Program-made: the position numbers and the translations under genes
Assembly: GCA_022827095.1 (NCBI GenBank)
Contig: JAJDTP010000005.1
Coordinates: 310,001-374,000, forward strand
From: Dehalococcoidia bacterium
GTDB taxonomy: Bacteria; Chloroflexota; Dehalococcoidia; Lucifugimonadales; UBA3495
Length of the DNA stretch: 64,000 nt
Direction: 5' to 3'
Shown here: positions 8,142 through 15,640 of the stretch, one piece after another
Layout: each line of letters starts with the position of its first letter
Numbering within the stretch: position 1 is the first letter of the stretch
The notes under the pieces: model-generated
Databases searched by the model: none
Told to the model about the DNA's origin: nothing
What the model saw: only the letters and a program-made list of their open reading frames with translations

Positions 8142-9989
8142 CTATCTCGCCTGGTTGGGATTGCGCCGATGAGTGGCGGAGTCGAGGACGCCGTTGAGCA
8201 TCTCGGTGACCTCACTGACGCGGGCGGAGATGCCGGTCGCTACGTCCTTGCTGCCGCTGTCGGCCCGTTCGGCGTAAACCCGCAGCGCCTCCGAGGTTTC
8301 GTTGATCCTCACCCGCAGGTTGTCCATGAAGTCCGAGCCCATATTGGACAGGGGTTGGCTGACGGAACGGAGGGTGTCGGCCAGTTCAGTCACGTGCTGA
8401 TTGAGGCTCTCGCCGAGTTCTTTGCCGGCCTGTTCAACCTGGTGGGACCAGTTGCGCATGGTCTCGGTGGTCTCGGACAGGTCCTGCACGCTGCGGGCCT
8501 GCCGGAGGCGATAGTTTCCGAGGATGCGGAAGATCCGGCCGTAGAGAGCGTCAATGGAGGTGAGTTTGGCGCTGTATTTGTCGAAGAGCTCGCGGCTCTC
8601 GGCCATGTTCCAGCGGTCGTCTTCGTGGACGAACTGGCGGCCGGTGTAGAGTTCGTAGGGCCGCATCTCGCCTTCCTGCAGGGGCTCGCCGTTGGCGCTC
8701 AGGGGCTTCAGGTCCCAGTTGGACGTGGCGGGCAGCGGGGTGAGCAGGTTGGCAGTCTGGTACCGGCTGTGCTGGGTGACCCAGTCGGCTAGGGTCATGA
8801 TGGATTCCTCGGTGTCGTAAGGCAGGCCTATGATGGTCATGGCGACGACGGAGAAACCCTTTTCGTTGAGGTGGACCAGGTCCTTCTGCATCTGGCCGGG
8901 TTCCTGGCGCTTGCGCACGGCGGCGAGGCTCTCGGCGTTGTTGGACTCGACGCCGAGGTAGAGCATCTTCACGTTGGCGTCCAGCAGAGCGTCGGCCAAC
9001 TCGTCATCCTGACCGATCTCCGCGCGGGCTTGGCAGATCATGTTCATGGAGTCGGTACGGCCGGCCCAGCCCTTGAGGCGTTCGAGGCGCTCGTTCCGGA
9101 ACTTGACGGCCCGCAGCGGAGGGGTGTGTAAGTCGTCCGAGATGAAGACGTTGAACTTACCGTTGCGACCGGTATGGATCAGACCGTCGGCGGCGAGTTC
9201 TTCCAGCTGCTCGATGCGCTTGAACTCCGTTTCGCGTTCGATAAGGCGGTAGCCGAGGAACTGCTGGATGACCTGGCAGTAGGAGCAGTTTTCGGTGCAG
9301 CCGCGCACGGTCTCCAGGACGCCGCCGGCCATGGGGTTCATGGGCGACAGGCCGCGGATCGACCGGAAGTCGGGCAGGGGCACGAAGTCGGGGGCGACGA
9401 GGCCCTTGCGGCGGGTCTGGGTCACATGCCCGTCACGCATGAAGGAGATGCCGGCGACGCGTTCGAGGTACCGGTACTTGCGGTCGTCGCGGAAGGTGAG
9501 CAGGATGTCGCAGAGCTGGCCGATGATGTCTTCGCCCTCGCGATTGACGATGGCGTCGAAGCCGCCGCGGGCGATGGCCTCTTCGGGCAAGGGGCTCATC
9601 TGGGGCCCGCCGCCGAGGATCACAAGTTCGGGATGGAATTCGCGGGCCTGACGGGCGAGTTCGTAGGCGCGCGGGGTCTCATTGATGAGAGAAGTGATCA
9701 TCAGGACGTCGATGTCGTCGAGGTCCTTATCGGGGTCCATGCGACCCAAACGGTCTTCGAACCAGATATCCCGTTCGTAGACGTAGGGGCCTTTCCACTG
9801 GGCGAGGGCTCCAGAGAGGAACAACATGCCCTGCCGGGGAATGGCAATATATTCGAAGTTGCCACCCGCCGACGCAGGCTGGACCATCATAACCCGCCTG
9901 GTACGGTCACCCTGGAGCTGAATGGAAACGGGCGACTGGGTAGCGGGGGTACCGTCGAACTTAGTATCGAGCAGTTCAATAATGCTCAT
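8142..9989 (-). CDS. B12-binding-domain radical SAM protein with a helical C-terminal tail
   Basis: 615 residues in three parts. Residues 30-165 resemble a cobalamin-binding Rossmann domain (DVLMITSLINETPRA, LVILGGGPQMS). Residues 215-500 form a radical SAM domain with the 4Fe-4S motif RGCTENCSYC (Cys231, 235, 238). From about residue 505 to the end lies a low-complexity amphipathic helical region (SVQDLSETTETM..., ...SEVTEMLNGVLDS) with heptad-like spacing and no cysteine, resembling a phasin or coiled-coil tail. Substrate unknown; methylation or carbon-skeleton chemistry would be typical. It has its own promoter with a palindrome and precedes fabF by 9 bases, hinting at lipid-linked chemistry (inference). 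A BtuF-like gene lies 2 kb upstream. Confidence 0.85.
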   Translation of the reverse strand: MSIIELLDTKFDGTPATQSPVSIQLQGDRTRRVMMVQPASAGGNFEYIAIPRQGMLFLSGALAQWKGPYVYERDIWFEDRLGRMDPDKDLDDIDVLMITSLINETPRAYELARQAREFHPELVILGGGPQMSPLPEEAIARGGFDAIVNREGEDIIGQLCDILLTFRDDRKYRYLERVAGISFMRDGHVTQTRRKGLVAPDFVPLPDFRSIRGLSPMNPMAGGVLETVRGCTENCSYCQVIQQFLGYRLIERETEFKRIEQLEELAADGLIHTGRNGKFNVFISDDLHTPPLRAVKFRNERLERLKGWAGRTDSMNMICQARAEIGQDDELADALLDANVKMLYLGVESNNAESLAAVRKRQEPGQMQKDLVHLNEKGFSVVAMTIIGLPYDTEESIMTLADWVTQHSRYQTANLLTPLPATSNWDLKPLSANGEPLQEGEMRPYELYTGRQFVHEDDRWNMAESRELFDKYSAKLTSIDALYGRIFRILGNYRLRQARSVQDLSETTETMRNWSHQVEQAGKELGESLNQHVTELADTLRSVSQPLSNMGSDFMDNLRVRINETSEALRVYAERADSGSKDVATGISARVSEVTEMLNGVLDSATHRRNPNQAR

Positions 9990-10062
9990 TTTAGCTCACG
10001 TACTCCGTTGCCGTTGGACAGGAGCGGTTGTTGCTGCGCGGTTCATGTAGACGTTACGGGTC

Positions 10063-10094
10063 ATTATACAACATTGGCATAGACGCCAACGTTG
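10063..10094 (-). promoter_or_regulatory. Promoter with operator-like palindrome upstream of the radical SAM gene
   Basis: Minus-strand -10 TATAAT (10068-10063) is directly preceded by an inverted repeat: CAACATTGGC (10069-10078) and GCCAACGTTG (10085-10094), 10-base arms with one mismatch and a 6-base spacer. The palindrome covers the -35 position, where a repressor would block RNA polymerase. The predicted start leaves a 65-70-base leader. Confidence 0.55.
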
Positions 10095-10246
10095 TCATGC
10101 GGTCAATCGCAAATGCCCAGTTTGGTTCGATTTTTGGTCAACAAAAGATGGTCCAATGTGACCAGACATAACGGTTTCCAACGGTTTATGCATCTGTCGC
10201 CTGAAGCGATCACAAACGGCGTACGGGGTGTTTCGGGGCAATCGGG

Positions 10247-11215
10247 TCAGCGCCCACGGAAATGGGGGATGATGTCCTTAGCGATGACTTCGAGATGGCG
10301 GCGGCGGTCCTCGCGGGGGGCCGCGATGCTGAAAATAATGTACCGGGCGCCGGCGTCGATGTATTCTTCCAACCTTTCGATGCACATCCGGGGCGTGCCC
10401 AACAGGCAGTAGCGGCGGACGATGTTGATGAACTCGCCGCCGTATAGGTACTGGTTGCCCAGGGCCGCGGCGGCGGTGCGCGCCGCCTGTTCCTCAGTCG
10501 GCGCCAGGGTGACATACGGAAAAAAGGCCCACTGGAAGTTGGTGATGTCACGGTTTTCTTCTTCCGCGAAGTCCGCGATCTTGGCAACGCTGTCGCGATA
10601 GCGCTCGGGGCTGTAAAAGTAGGGCAGCCAACCGTCTCCGTACCTGACGGCGCGACGCATGGCGGCGTCACGGCGGCCGGCGACCCAGATGGGAGGGTGC
10701 GGCTGCTGTTCCGGCTTGGGATTGATGGCCGCTTCGTCCAGCGTGTAGTGACGGCCGGGGAAGGTGACCGAGTCCTCAGTCCAGAGCCGGCGCAGTGCGT
10801 CGAGGCACTCGTCGGTGCGCCGTCCGCGGCGGCGGATGTCCAGGCCGGCGTTTTCATACTCCATCGGGAATTCGCCACCAACGCCGACGCCCAGGGTGAG
10901 CCGCCCGCCGGAGGCGATGTCCAGGGTGGCGGTCATGCGCGCGAGCATCAGAGGGTGGTAGAAGGGCGCCAAGGTGACGGAGGTGACGATGCGCATCCGT
11001 TGGGTCGCGCCGGCGGCGACGGCGAGGAGCGGCAGCGCGGCGTGGGTCGGGCCCGGCGGACGGCCCCGCATGAAGTGCTCGCCGGCTCCCATGTACTCGA
11101 AGCCAAGGTCCTCCATGAGACGCGCCTGCTCGGCGGTGCGGCTGGCGGGAAGCGCCATGCTGGCGCCGAAGTGCAGAGCGTCGGCGTTGGCGGAACGATT
11201 AGCGGACGTGGTCAT
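10247..11215 (-). CDS. LLM-class (luciferase-like) flavin-dependent oxidoreductase
   Basis: 322 residues of the bacterial luciferase TIM-barrel superfamily, which oxidises substrates with F420 or FMNH2. Family features are LMEDLGFEYMGAGEHF (about 33-48), the RIVTSVTLAPFYHPLMLARMTATLD strand-helix, SGGRLTLGVGVGGEFPMEYENAG, and PPIWVAGRRDAAMRRAVRYGDGWLP. The C-terminus EVIAKDIIPHF matches the other LLM protein at 44510-45637. A flavin reductase gene lies upstream on the same strand, a sensible partner if FMN is used, though a hairpin separates them. Substrate cannot be read from sequence. Confidence 0.87.
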   Translation of the reverse strand: MTTSANRSANADALHFGASMALPASRTAEQARLMEDLGFEYMGAGEHFMRGRPPGPTHAALPLLAVAAGATQRMRIVTSVTLAPFYHPLMLARMTATLDIASGGRLTLGVGVGGEFPMEYENAGLDIRRRGRRTDECLDALRRLWTEDSVTFPGRHYTLDEAAINPKPEQQPHPPIWVAGRRDAAMRRAVRYGDGWLPYFYSPERYRDSVAKIADFAEEENRDITNFQWAFFPYVTLAPTEEQAARTAAAALGNQYLYGGEFINIVRRYCLLGTPRMCIERLEEYIDAGARYIIFSIAAPREDRRRHLEVIAKDIIPHFRGR

Positions 11216-11269
11216 GGTTGAGATTGCTGGCGACCGGCGATGATGGCCTCTTAGCGCTTGGGTACGTCA

Positions 11270-11294
11270 GAGGGCAGGTTCCGGACCTGCCCTC
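11270..11294. terminator. Strong intergenic hairpin between flavin reductase and LLM genes
   Basis: GAGGGCAGGT (11270-11279) and ACCTGCCCTC (11285-11294) form a perfect 10-bp stem with a 5-base loop. Neither strand has a good T-run after it, so it could be a weak terminator or an mRNA-stabilising hairpin. Confidence 0.5.
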
Positions 11295-11332
11295 GTGATT
11301 TCGTCGATGGGACGGAACGGCGGCCAGGCGGG

Positions 11333-11821
11333 TTATTCGTGGGCGGGATGGTACCAGTGGCTGTCGTAGAACATCAACGGGTTGGCATCGTCCCCGCCAC
11401 GCCGCATCTCCCGTACTTCGCCTACGTAGATGGTGTGGTCGCCGTAGACGTGAGATCCTACGATGTCGCAATTGAAGAAGACCATGGAGCCGTTGAGTTC
11501 GGGCACGTTGTGTTCACCCATGGTGTACGAATACTCCGGGTTGCCCTCGCGCTGCTCAGGCCGGCGGGCGAAATAGCGGCCGAGCACTTCCTGCTCCTCG
11601 CGCAGCACGTTGACGCCGATCCGCTTCTGTTCCTCGACATAGCCGTAGGTGATGGTGTTATGGGCCACACATACGAGAAGAGTTGGCGGATCCAGACAAA
11701 CCGAAGTGAAGGCGTTGGCCGTCATGGCATGGGGATCGCCCGAAGGGTCGAGGGTGGTGATAACCGTGACCCCAGTCGCAAACTTAGACATGGCCTGCCG
11801 AAACTCGTCTTGACTAACCAC
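11333..11821 (-). CDS. Flavin reductase (HpaC/RutF-like, FMN-binding split barrel)
   Basis: 162 residues. Such enzymes reduce FMN or FAD with NAD(P)H and supply it to a partner monooxygenase. Diagnostic stretches are FRQAMSKFATGVTVITT (about 7-23), the flavin-binding AMTANAFTSVCLDPPTLLVCV (32-52), INVLREEQEVLGRYFA-like text and the late DHTIYVGEVREM. The LLM-class monooxygenase downstream on the same strand is the likely client. Length is typical. ATG 11821 begins the family alignment. Confidence 0.87.
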   Translation of the reverse strand: MVSQDEFRQAMSKFATGVTVITTLDPSGDPHAMTANAFTSVCLDPPTLLVCVAHNTITYGYVEEQKRIGVNVLREEQEVLGRYFARRPEQREGNPEYSYTMGEHNVPELNGSMVFFNCDIVGSHVYGDHTIYVGEVREMRRGGDDANPLMFYDSHWYHPAHE

Positions 11822-11852
11822 TGCGCGTGTACCCCCGGTTAGGTTGGCGATG

Positions 11853-11858
11853 ATTATA
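11853..11858 (-). promoter_or_regulatory. -10 element (TATAAT) for the flavin reductase gene
   Basis: A consensus TATAAT on the minus strand at 11858-11853, about 32 bases upstream of the start at 11821. It lies in the 77-base gap after the BtuF-like gene. Confidence 0.45.
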
Positions 11859-11898
11859 CCCGCCCAATATCACTAATGCCAGACGGTTGGAGTCGAAG

Positions 11899-12915
11899 CT
11901 ATCGGCTGGCCAGTGCAACCGGCACGGCAACGGAGGGCGAGGCGGCGTGCCAGGGTTTGAAGGCGTGGCCGATGAGATCCGGGTCGTCGGGCGTCAAGTC
12001 AGGGTCGAGTTTGAGGACGGCGTCTGGGGGAATGTGGCCCTCGAAAAGGTCGGGGTGGGTCAGTTGGGCCAGGAGTTCAAGGCCGTCGACGACGCGAGGA
12101 CCGGGTCGGCTCAGCGTGCTGTGGTCGATGAGGTAGACCTCGCCGGAGCGGACGGCGGGCAGGTCGCTCCAACCGGGCTGGGCGGCAAGCCAGGGGATCT
12201 CGCGGACGCTGCGGGCGAGATCAGAGGAGCAGAGATCGATGTAGAGCTTGTCGGGCCGCGCGGCCACCACATCATCCCACGGTATGCGCTCCGCAGCGCA
12301 GCCGGGGGCGAAGCGGTCGGGCAAACGGCCACCGGCCCGGGCCAGCAGATCAGTCACCCAATGACCGCCGATGACGAGGGGGTTGACACCCTCGATGGAG
12401 AAAACGGCAGGCCGGGAGGGGGCTTGGGCGATTTTGTGCGCAACCGTGTCGATGCGCGCTTTCAGGTTTGAGACCAGCAGGCGGGCGCGGTCGGGCACGG
12501 CGCAGGCAGAGCCGACTTCCAGGAAACTGTCGAGGATCTCAGCCAGGGTCCGAGGGTTGAGGTTGAGGACGGCCGGCGGAGCGGGAATGGGGTCAACCGC
12601 GCGCTGGACGGTGTCGGCGTCGATTTCGCAGAAGTAGCACAGGTCCTGGGTGATCACGAGGTCGGGGGCGGCGGCCTGGAGCCAATCGACATCAAGGTCG
12701 TAGGGGCTTTCGCCGCTGGACAGGATGCGGTGCATCTCCGCCTCGACTTCTTCGCTGGACATGATGGATGGGTCGATGCGGCTGCGGCAGATCACCCGCA
12801 TGTCGGCGGCTTCCGGCGGATAATCGCAGAGGTCGGTGACGCCGATGATCTGATCCTGCAGGCCCAGGGCGAACAGGATTTCGGTGCCGCTGGGCAGCAG
12901 TGAGCAGATGCGCAT
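11899..12915 (-). CDS. BtuF-like corrinoid/siderophore-binding protein, without signal peptide
   Basis: 338 residues of the class III periplasmic-binding-protein fold. It begins MRICSLLPSGTEILFALGLQDQIIGVTDLCDYP, the usual start of cobalamin-binding YvrC/BtuF-type proteins, and continues with PDLVITQDLCYFCEID (near 95), PAVFSIEGVNPLVIGGHWVTDLLARAGG and SRPGPRVVDGLELLA. No signal peptide, lipobox or neighbouring permease and ATPase gene is present, so import may not be its role. A cytoplasmic corrinoid-handling function serving the B12 radical SAM enzyme 2 kb away is a possibility (inference). Confidence 0.8.
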   Translation of the reverse strand: MRICSLLPSGTEILFALGLQDQIIGVTDLCDYPPEAADMRVICRSRIDPSIMSSEEVEAEMHRILSSGESPYDLDVDWLQAAAPDLVITQDLCYFCEIDADTVQRAVDPIPAPPAVLNLNPRTLAEILDSFLEVGSACAVPDRARLLVSNLKARIDTVAHKIAQAPSRPAVFSIEGVNPLVIGGHWVTDLLARAGGRLPDRFAPGCAAERIPWDDVVAARPDKLYIDLCSSDLARSVREIPWLAAQPGWSDLPAVRSGEVYLIDHSTLSRPGPRVVDGLELLAQLTHPDLFEGHIPPDAVLKLDPDLTPDDPDLIGHAFKPWHAASPSVAVPVALASR

Positions 12916-13330
12916 TATCGGGTTGCCTCCATGACTTTAGGAGAGACTTGCTGTTGGTGGACCCGGGACTGTAACCGGACGCTGGCCACGCATAGGAAGC
13001 ACGGGCGGACGGGGAGGCGCCGGATTGGCGAGTGGACAGTGGTCAGACGCTCGCAAAAAACCAACATCGGGGGTTTGATACCCCGGCGGCGGCATTGTAG
13101 CATAGGGCAGGGTTCAGATAACGAATATCAGAGTTTGCACGTGTTCCGCCGCAGCCCAGCGTATGGGGCCCGAGTTATAAATTCCGGGGATGAGGGGGAC
13201 TGGTGTGGCTGAATGTCGGCCAAGTTGTGAAGGGGAGAAGCCGAGCTGATCCGGATGGATTCCGTTGCGACGATGCGATTATGGCAACATTGAACAAGTT
13301 AGAGCGTTTACCAGGTTTCATAAGGCCACT
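12916..13330. other. Intergenic region with no recognised gene
   Basis: This 415-base divergent gap holds the upstream regions of the BtuF-like gene and of the MFS carrier. I looked for a cobalamin riboswitch (GCCACTG and AGNCAGGANACC boxes) and for tRNA on both strands and found neither. An ATG at 13265 would extend the MFS frame. Confidence 0.5.
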
Positions 13331-14671
13331 GTGAACGTATACGGTTACAGCACTTTGCAAGAGACGGCGGCGGATGCGGGCGCTTGGGGCAAGTGGTCTC
13401 TGGCGCGGCTCAACGCGTACAGTTTCGGCCTGGCCGGGTTCGTGCTGGCCATGGACACGGTGGTGCTGCCAATCCTGGTGCTGGATGTCGCGCCGGAGGC
13501 GGCGAAGAACACGCTGCTGGGGATGCTGGGACTGGCGGGGATGCTGGCGGCGGCGATGGTGCAGGTGCCGGTGGGATGGGCGAGCGACCGGACGCGTTCG
13601 AGGCTGGGGCGGCGGCTGCCTTACATGCTGTGGGCGTGCGTGTGCATCCCGGTGGCCCTGATCGCGCTGGCCACACCGCTCACCTACGGCAGCCTGCTGG
13701 TGGTTTGGCTGTTCATCCAGATCAACTCCGGGATCGCGTATTCCCCGTACTTGGCCAGCATCCGGGAGCTGGTGCCCACCAGCCGGATGGGGGTGGCGGC
13801 GTCGATAAAGACGCTGCTGGAGGCGTTGGGTGGAGCCAGCATCCTATTCGTGGCGGCGCTCATGGTGGGGCATTACTCGCGGCCCGACAATGCCTGGTGG
13901 CTGTGGGCCACGCTGGGGATGTTTGCGGCGGCGATACTGTGCACGGCGGCGATCAGTTCGACGACGATTTACCGTCGGATGCGGGAGACCGGCGGGGCGG
14001 CCACGGCGGCGTTTCACCGGGCTGCGATGGCGTTTCCGGAAACGACCAGCATGGCGCGGTTGCATCCCGACCTGCCGTGGTTTGTGGCGTCGCGGGCGGC
14101 GTTCCTGGCGGCAGTGGTGATCTTCACGACCTATGGGTTGTTCTTCCTGAGGGACAAAGTGCAGGTGGAAAATCCGGCGCAGGCATTGGGGGTTGCGATT
14201 ATCGGCATCGGCGGGATGCTGATTATGACGACGTACCCGTCAGGCTGGCTGTCGGACCGGGTCGGCCGGAAACCGGTGCTGGCAGTGGGCACGGCGGCTG
14301 CCCTGGCGTCGACGATCGCGATGATGTGGGTGAGCACCTACGTGCTGGCGGTGGTCGTGGCCAGCGTGATCGGCGGGGCGGTTGGCATCATCCTGACCAC
14401 GCACTGGGCGTTGGCAAACGACCTGGGGACGCCGGGCCGGGAAGCGCAGCACATGGGCGTGGTGAACCTGGGCACGCTGATCGGGGCGGCGGGAGCCAAA
14501 GCGATTGGGCCGCTGCCGGACCTGGTCTCGGTGTGGTTCGGGCCGGGGTTCGGTTACACGGCGCTGCTGGGAGCGAGCGCGCTGCTGTTCATGATCGGGG
14601 GTCTACTGCTGTTGAAGGTGAGGGTGGAGCATCCGGCCATGATTGCGGCTCCCGAAAGCGGCGACGATTAG
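13331..14671 (+). CDS. MFS transporter, 12 membrane segments
   Basis: About 446 residues from GTG 13331, which follows an AAGG at spacing 5-6; an ATG at 13265 would add 22 residues. Visible are about 12 hydrophobic segments, the inter-helix 2/3 motif GWASDRTRSRLGRRLPYML (similar to sugar/GPH-type carriers) and its second-half repeat GWLSDRVGRKPVLAVG. NSGIAYSPYLASIREL in the first half resembles the SLC45/GPH group. Substrate is unknown. It is single, with no metabolic gene beside it. Confidence 0.83.
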   Translation: MNVYGYSTLQETAADAGAWGKWSLARLNAYSFGLAGFVLAMDTVVLPILVLDVAPEAAKNTLLGMLGLAGMLAAAMVQVPVGWASDRTRSRLGRRLPYMLWACVCIPVALIALATPLTYGSLLVVWLFIQINSGIAYSPYLASIRELVPTSRMGVAASIKTLLEALGGASILFVAALMVGHYSRPDNAWWLWATLGMFAAAILCTAAISSTTIYRRMRETGGAATAAFHRAAMAFPETTSMARLHPDLPWFVASRAAFLAAVVIFTTYGLFFLRDKVQVENPAQALGVAIIGIGGMLIMTTYPSGWLSDRVGRKPVLAVGTAAALASTIAMMWVSTYVLAVVVASVIGGAVGIILTTHWALANDLGTPGREAQHMGVVNLGTLIGAAGAKAIGPLPDLVSVWFGPGFGYTALLGASALLFMIGGLLLLKVRVEHPAMIAAPESGDD

Positions 14672-14822
14672 AGCCGTATCGCCGCAGGCACCGGCGCGAC
14701 CAGTCCGGGGCCGCTGAGGGTGGCGTAAATACGGTGAGGTCGGCTGCCCAGGGTTGGGGTTGCAGCCTGCGGACAAATCGAGCACCGATCCGGGGTGGCG
14801 ATCAAAGCGGTGTCGTTGCTCG

Positions 14823-15056
14823 CTAGGCAGTTTGCCGGGCGTCGGTGGTGTCGGGGCGTGGCCTCAATTCCCATGCCTTGAGTTCGTCTTGGAGCTCTCG
14901 CAAAATGCTGCGCGCTGCGTCCATCTTGGCTTGTCTTATAGTGGGGTCCTCGCCAGGGATGCGGTCTGCCTCCCCGCTTTCCATGCGCCCAACCAGTTGA
15001 AAGAACTCCTGCTCTTTCTCTTGGGTGACCCGGTATTGTTCTTCATTTTCAATCAT
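14823..15056 (-). CDS. Small helical protein coupled to the nucleotidyltransferase-like gene
   Basis: 77 residues starting MIENEEQYRVTQEKEQEFF, nearly all predicted helix and highly charged, with DPTIRQAKMDAARSILRELQ in the middle. Similar N-terminal helical segments occur in small antitoxin-like proteins, often ahead of an HTH that is absent here. Its ATG at 15056 overlaps the TGA of the preceding gene as ATGA, so the two are translationally coupled. The function is probably to regulate or neutralise that partner; this is inference from context. Confidence 0.65.
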   Translation of the reverse strand: MIENEEQYRVTQEKEQEFFQLVGRMESGEADRIPGEDPTIRQAKMDAARSILRELQDELKAWELRPRPDTTDARQTA

Positions 15057-15490
15057 GGGAGAGTCCTCAGGTCGATTGCGATAATCCCTTTTGGTATGGC
15101 CTGCTGGTCTGTCTGGAAGAACTCGAGAAAGGTCCTGCCATGTTCGTCGGCCTCCCAGTCGGCCGGGAAGAGTTCGCCGCCGAAGGTGAGTTTCTGCGCC
15201 TGACGGAGGTTGGTAAAGTCCAGCAGTGTTGTGTTGAGCAGCCGTGGGTCCACGCCAGCGGTCTCCCATGCAACGTCGAAATCGACAGGGAGTTCTTTGT
15301 CGGTGGCGAAGCTTCCGTCGAGATATACCTTACGGCATCCTGCTTGTCTCAGGTTCAGGAGAGCGCTGAGCAAGCCTTGAAGCAGGGTTCCTCGGTGCGG
15401 GTTGGTTCCGAGGCGTTCAGTGGTTTGTCGCCATGTGGCTTGGTGGATCCCCGGCGGCAGATAGCCGTTGGGTTGGAATGCCGGTATCAT
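15053..15490 (-). CDS. DUF6932-like putative nucleotidyltransferase (toxin-like)
   Basis: 145 residues from ATG 15490, starting MIPAFQPNGYLPPGIHQATW, a form typical of the DUF6932 family. The central VYLDGSFATDKELPVDFDVAW contains the polymerase-beta-type nucleotidyltransferase signature: GS at residues 59-60 followed by D-x-D at 70 and 72. A third acidic residue is not obvious. The gene is followed with ATGA overlap by a 77-residue helical protein. The pair resembles minimal nucleotidyltransferase toxin-antitoxin modules. The family assignment is from pattern memory; activity is untested. Confidence 0.68.
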   Translation of the reverse strand: MIPAFQPNGYLPPGIHQATWRQTTERLGTNPHRGTLLQGLLSALLNLRQAGCRKVYLDGSFATDKELPVDFDVAWETAGVDPRLLNTTLLDFTNLRQAQKLTFGGELFPADWEADEHGRTFLEFFQTDQQAIPKGIIAIDLRTLP

Positions 15491-15640
15491 ATTTGCGGCT
15501 TCCTGACGCCGTCCCGTCGGGATTCTATGCCGTCGATGGACTCGATGCAACGTAAGGCGCGAGTTCCGCGGCTCTGCGGTCTTGGACAGCCGTGGGCTTT
15601 CATTGGTTCACACACTGTAATCAGATGAGCGGTCCGAGGT

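Noticed and set aside
9990-10246. Plus-strand small frame in the radical SAM/LLM gap
   Set aside because: No binding site, no recognisable text, and it runs into the antisense of the LLM gene.
12916-13300. Possible cobalamin riboswitch upstream of the BtuF-like gene
   Set aside because: CACTGT- and CTGTAACCGG-like strings occur, but the GCCACTG and AGNCAGGANACCTGCC boxes are not found in the right order on either strand.
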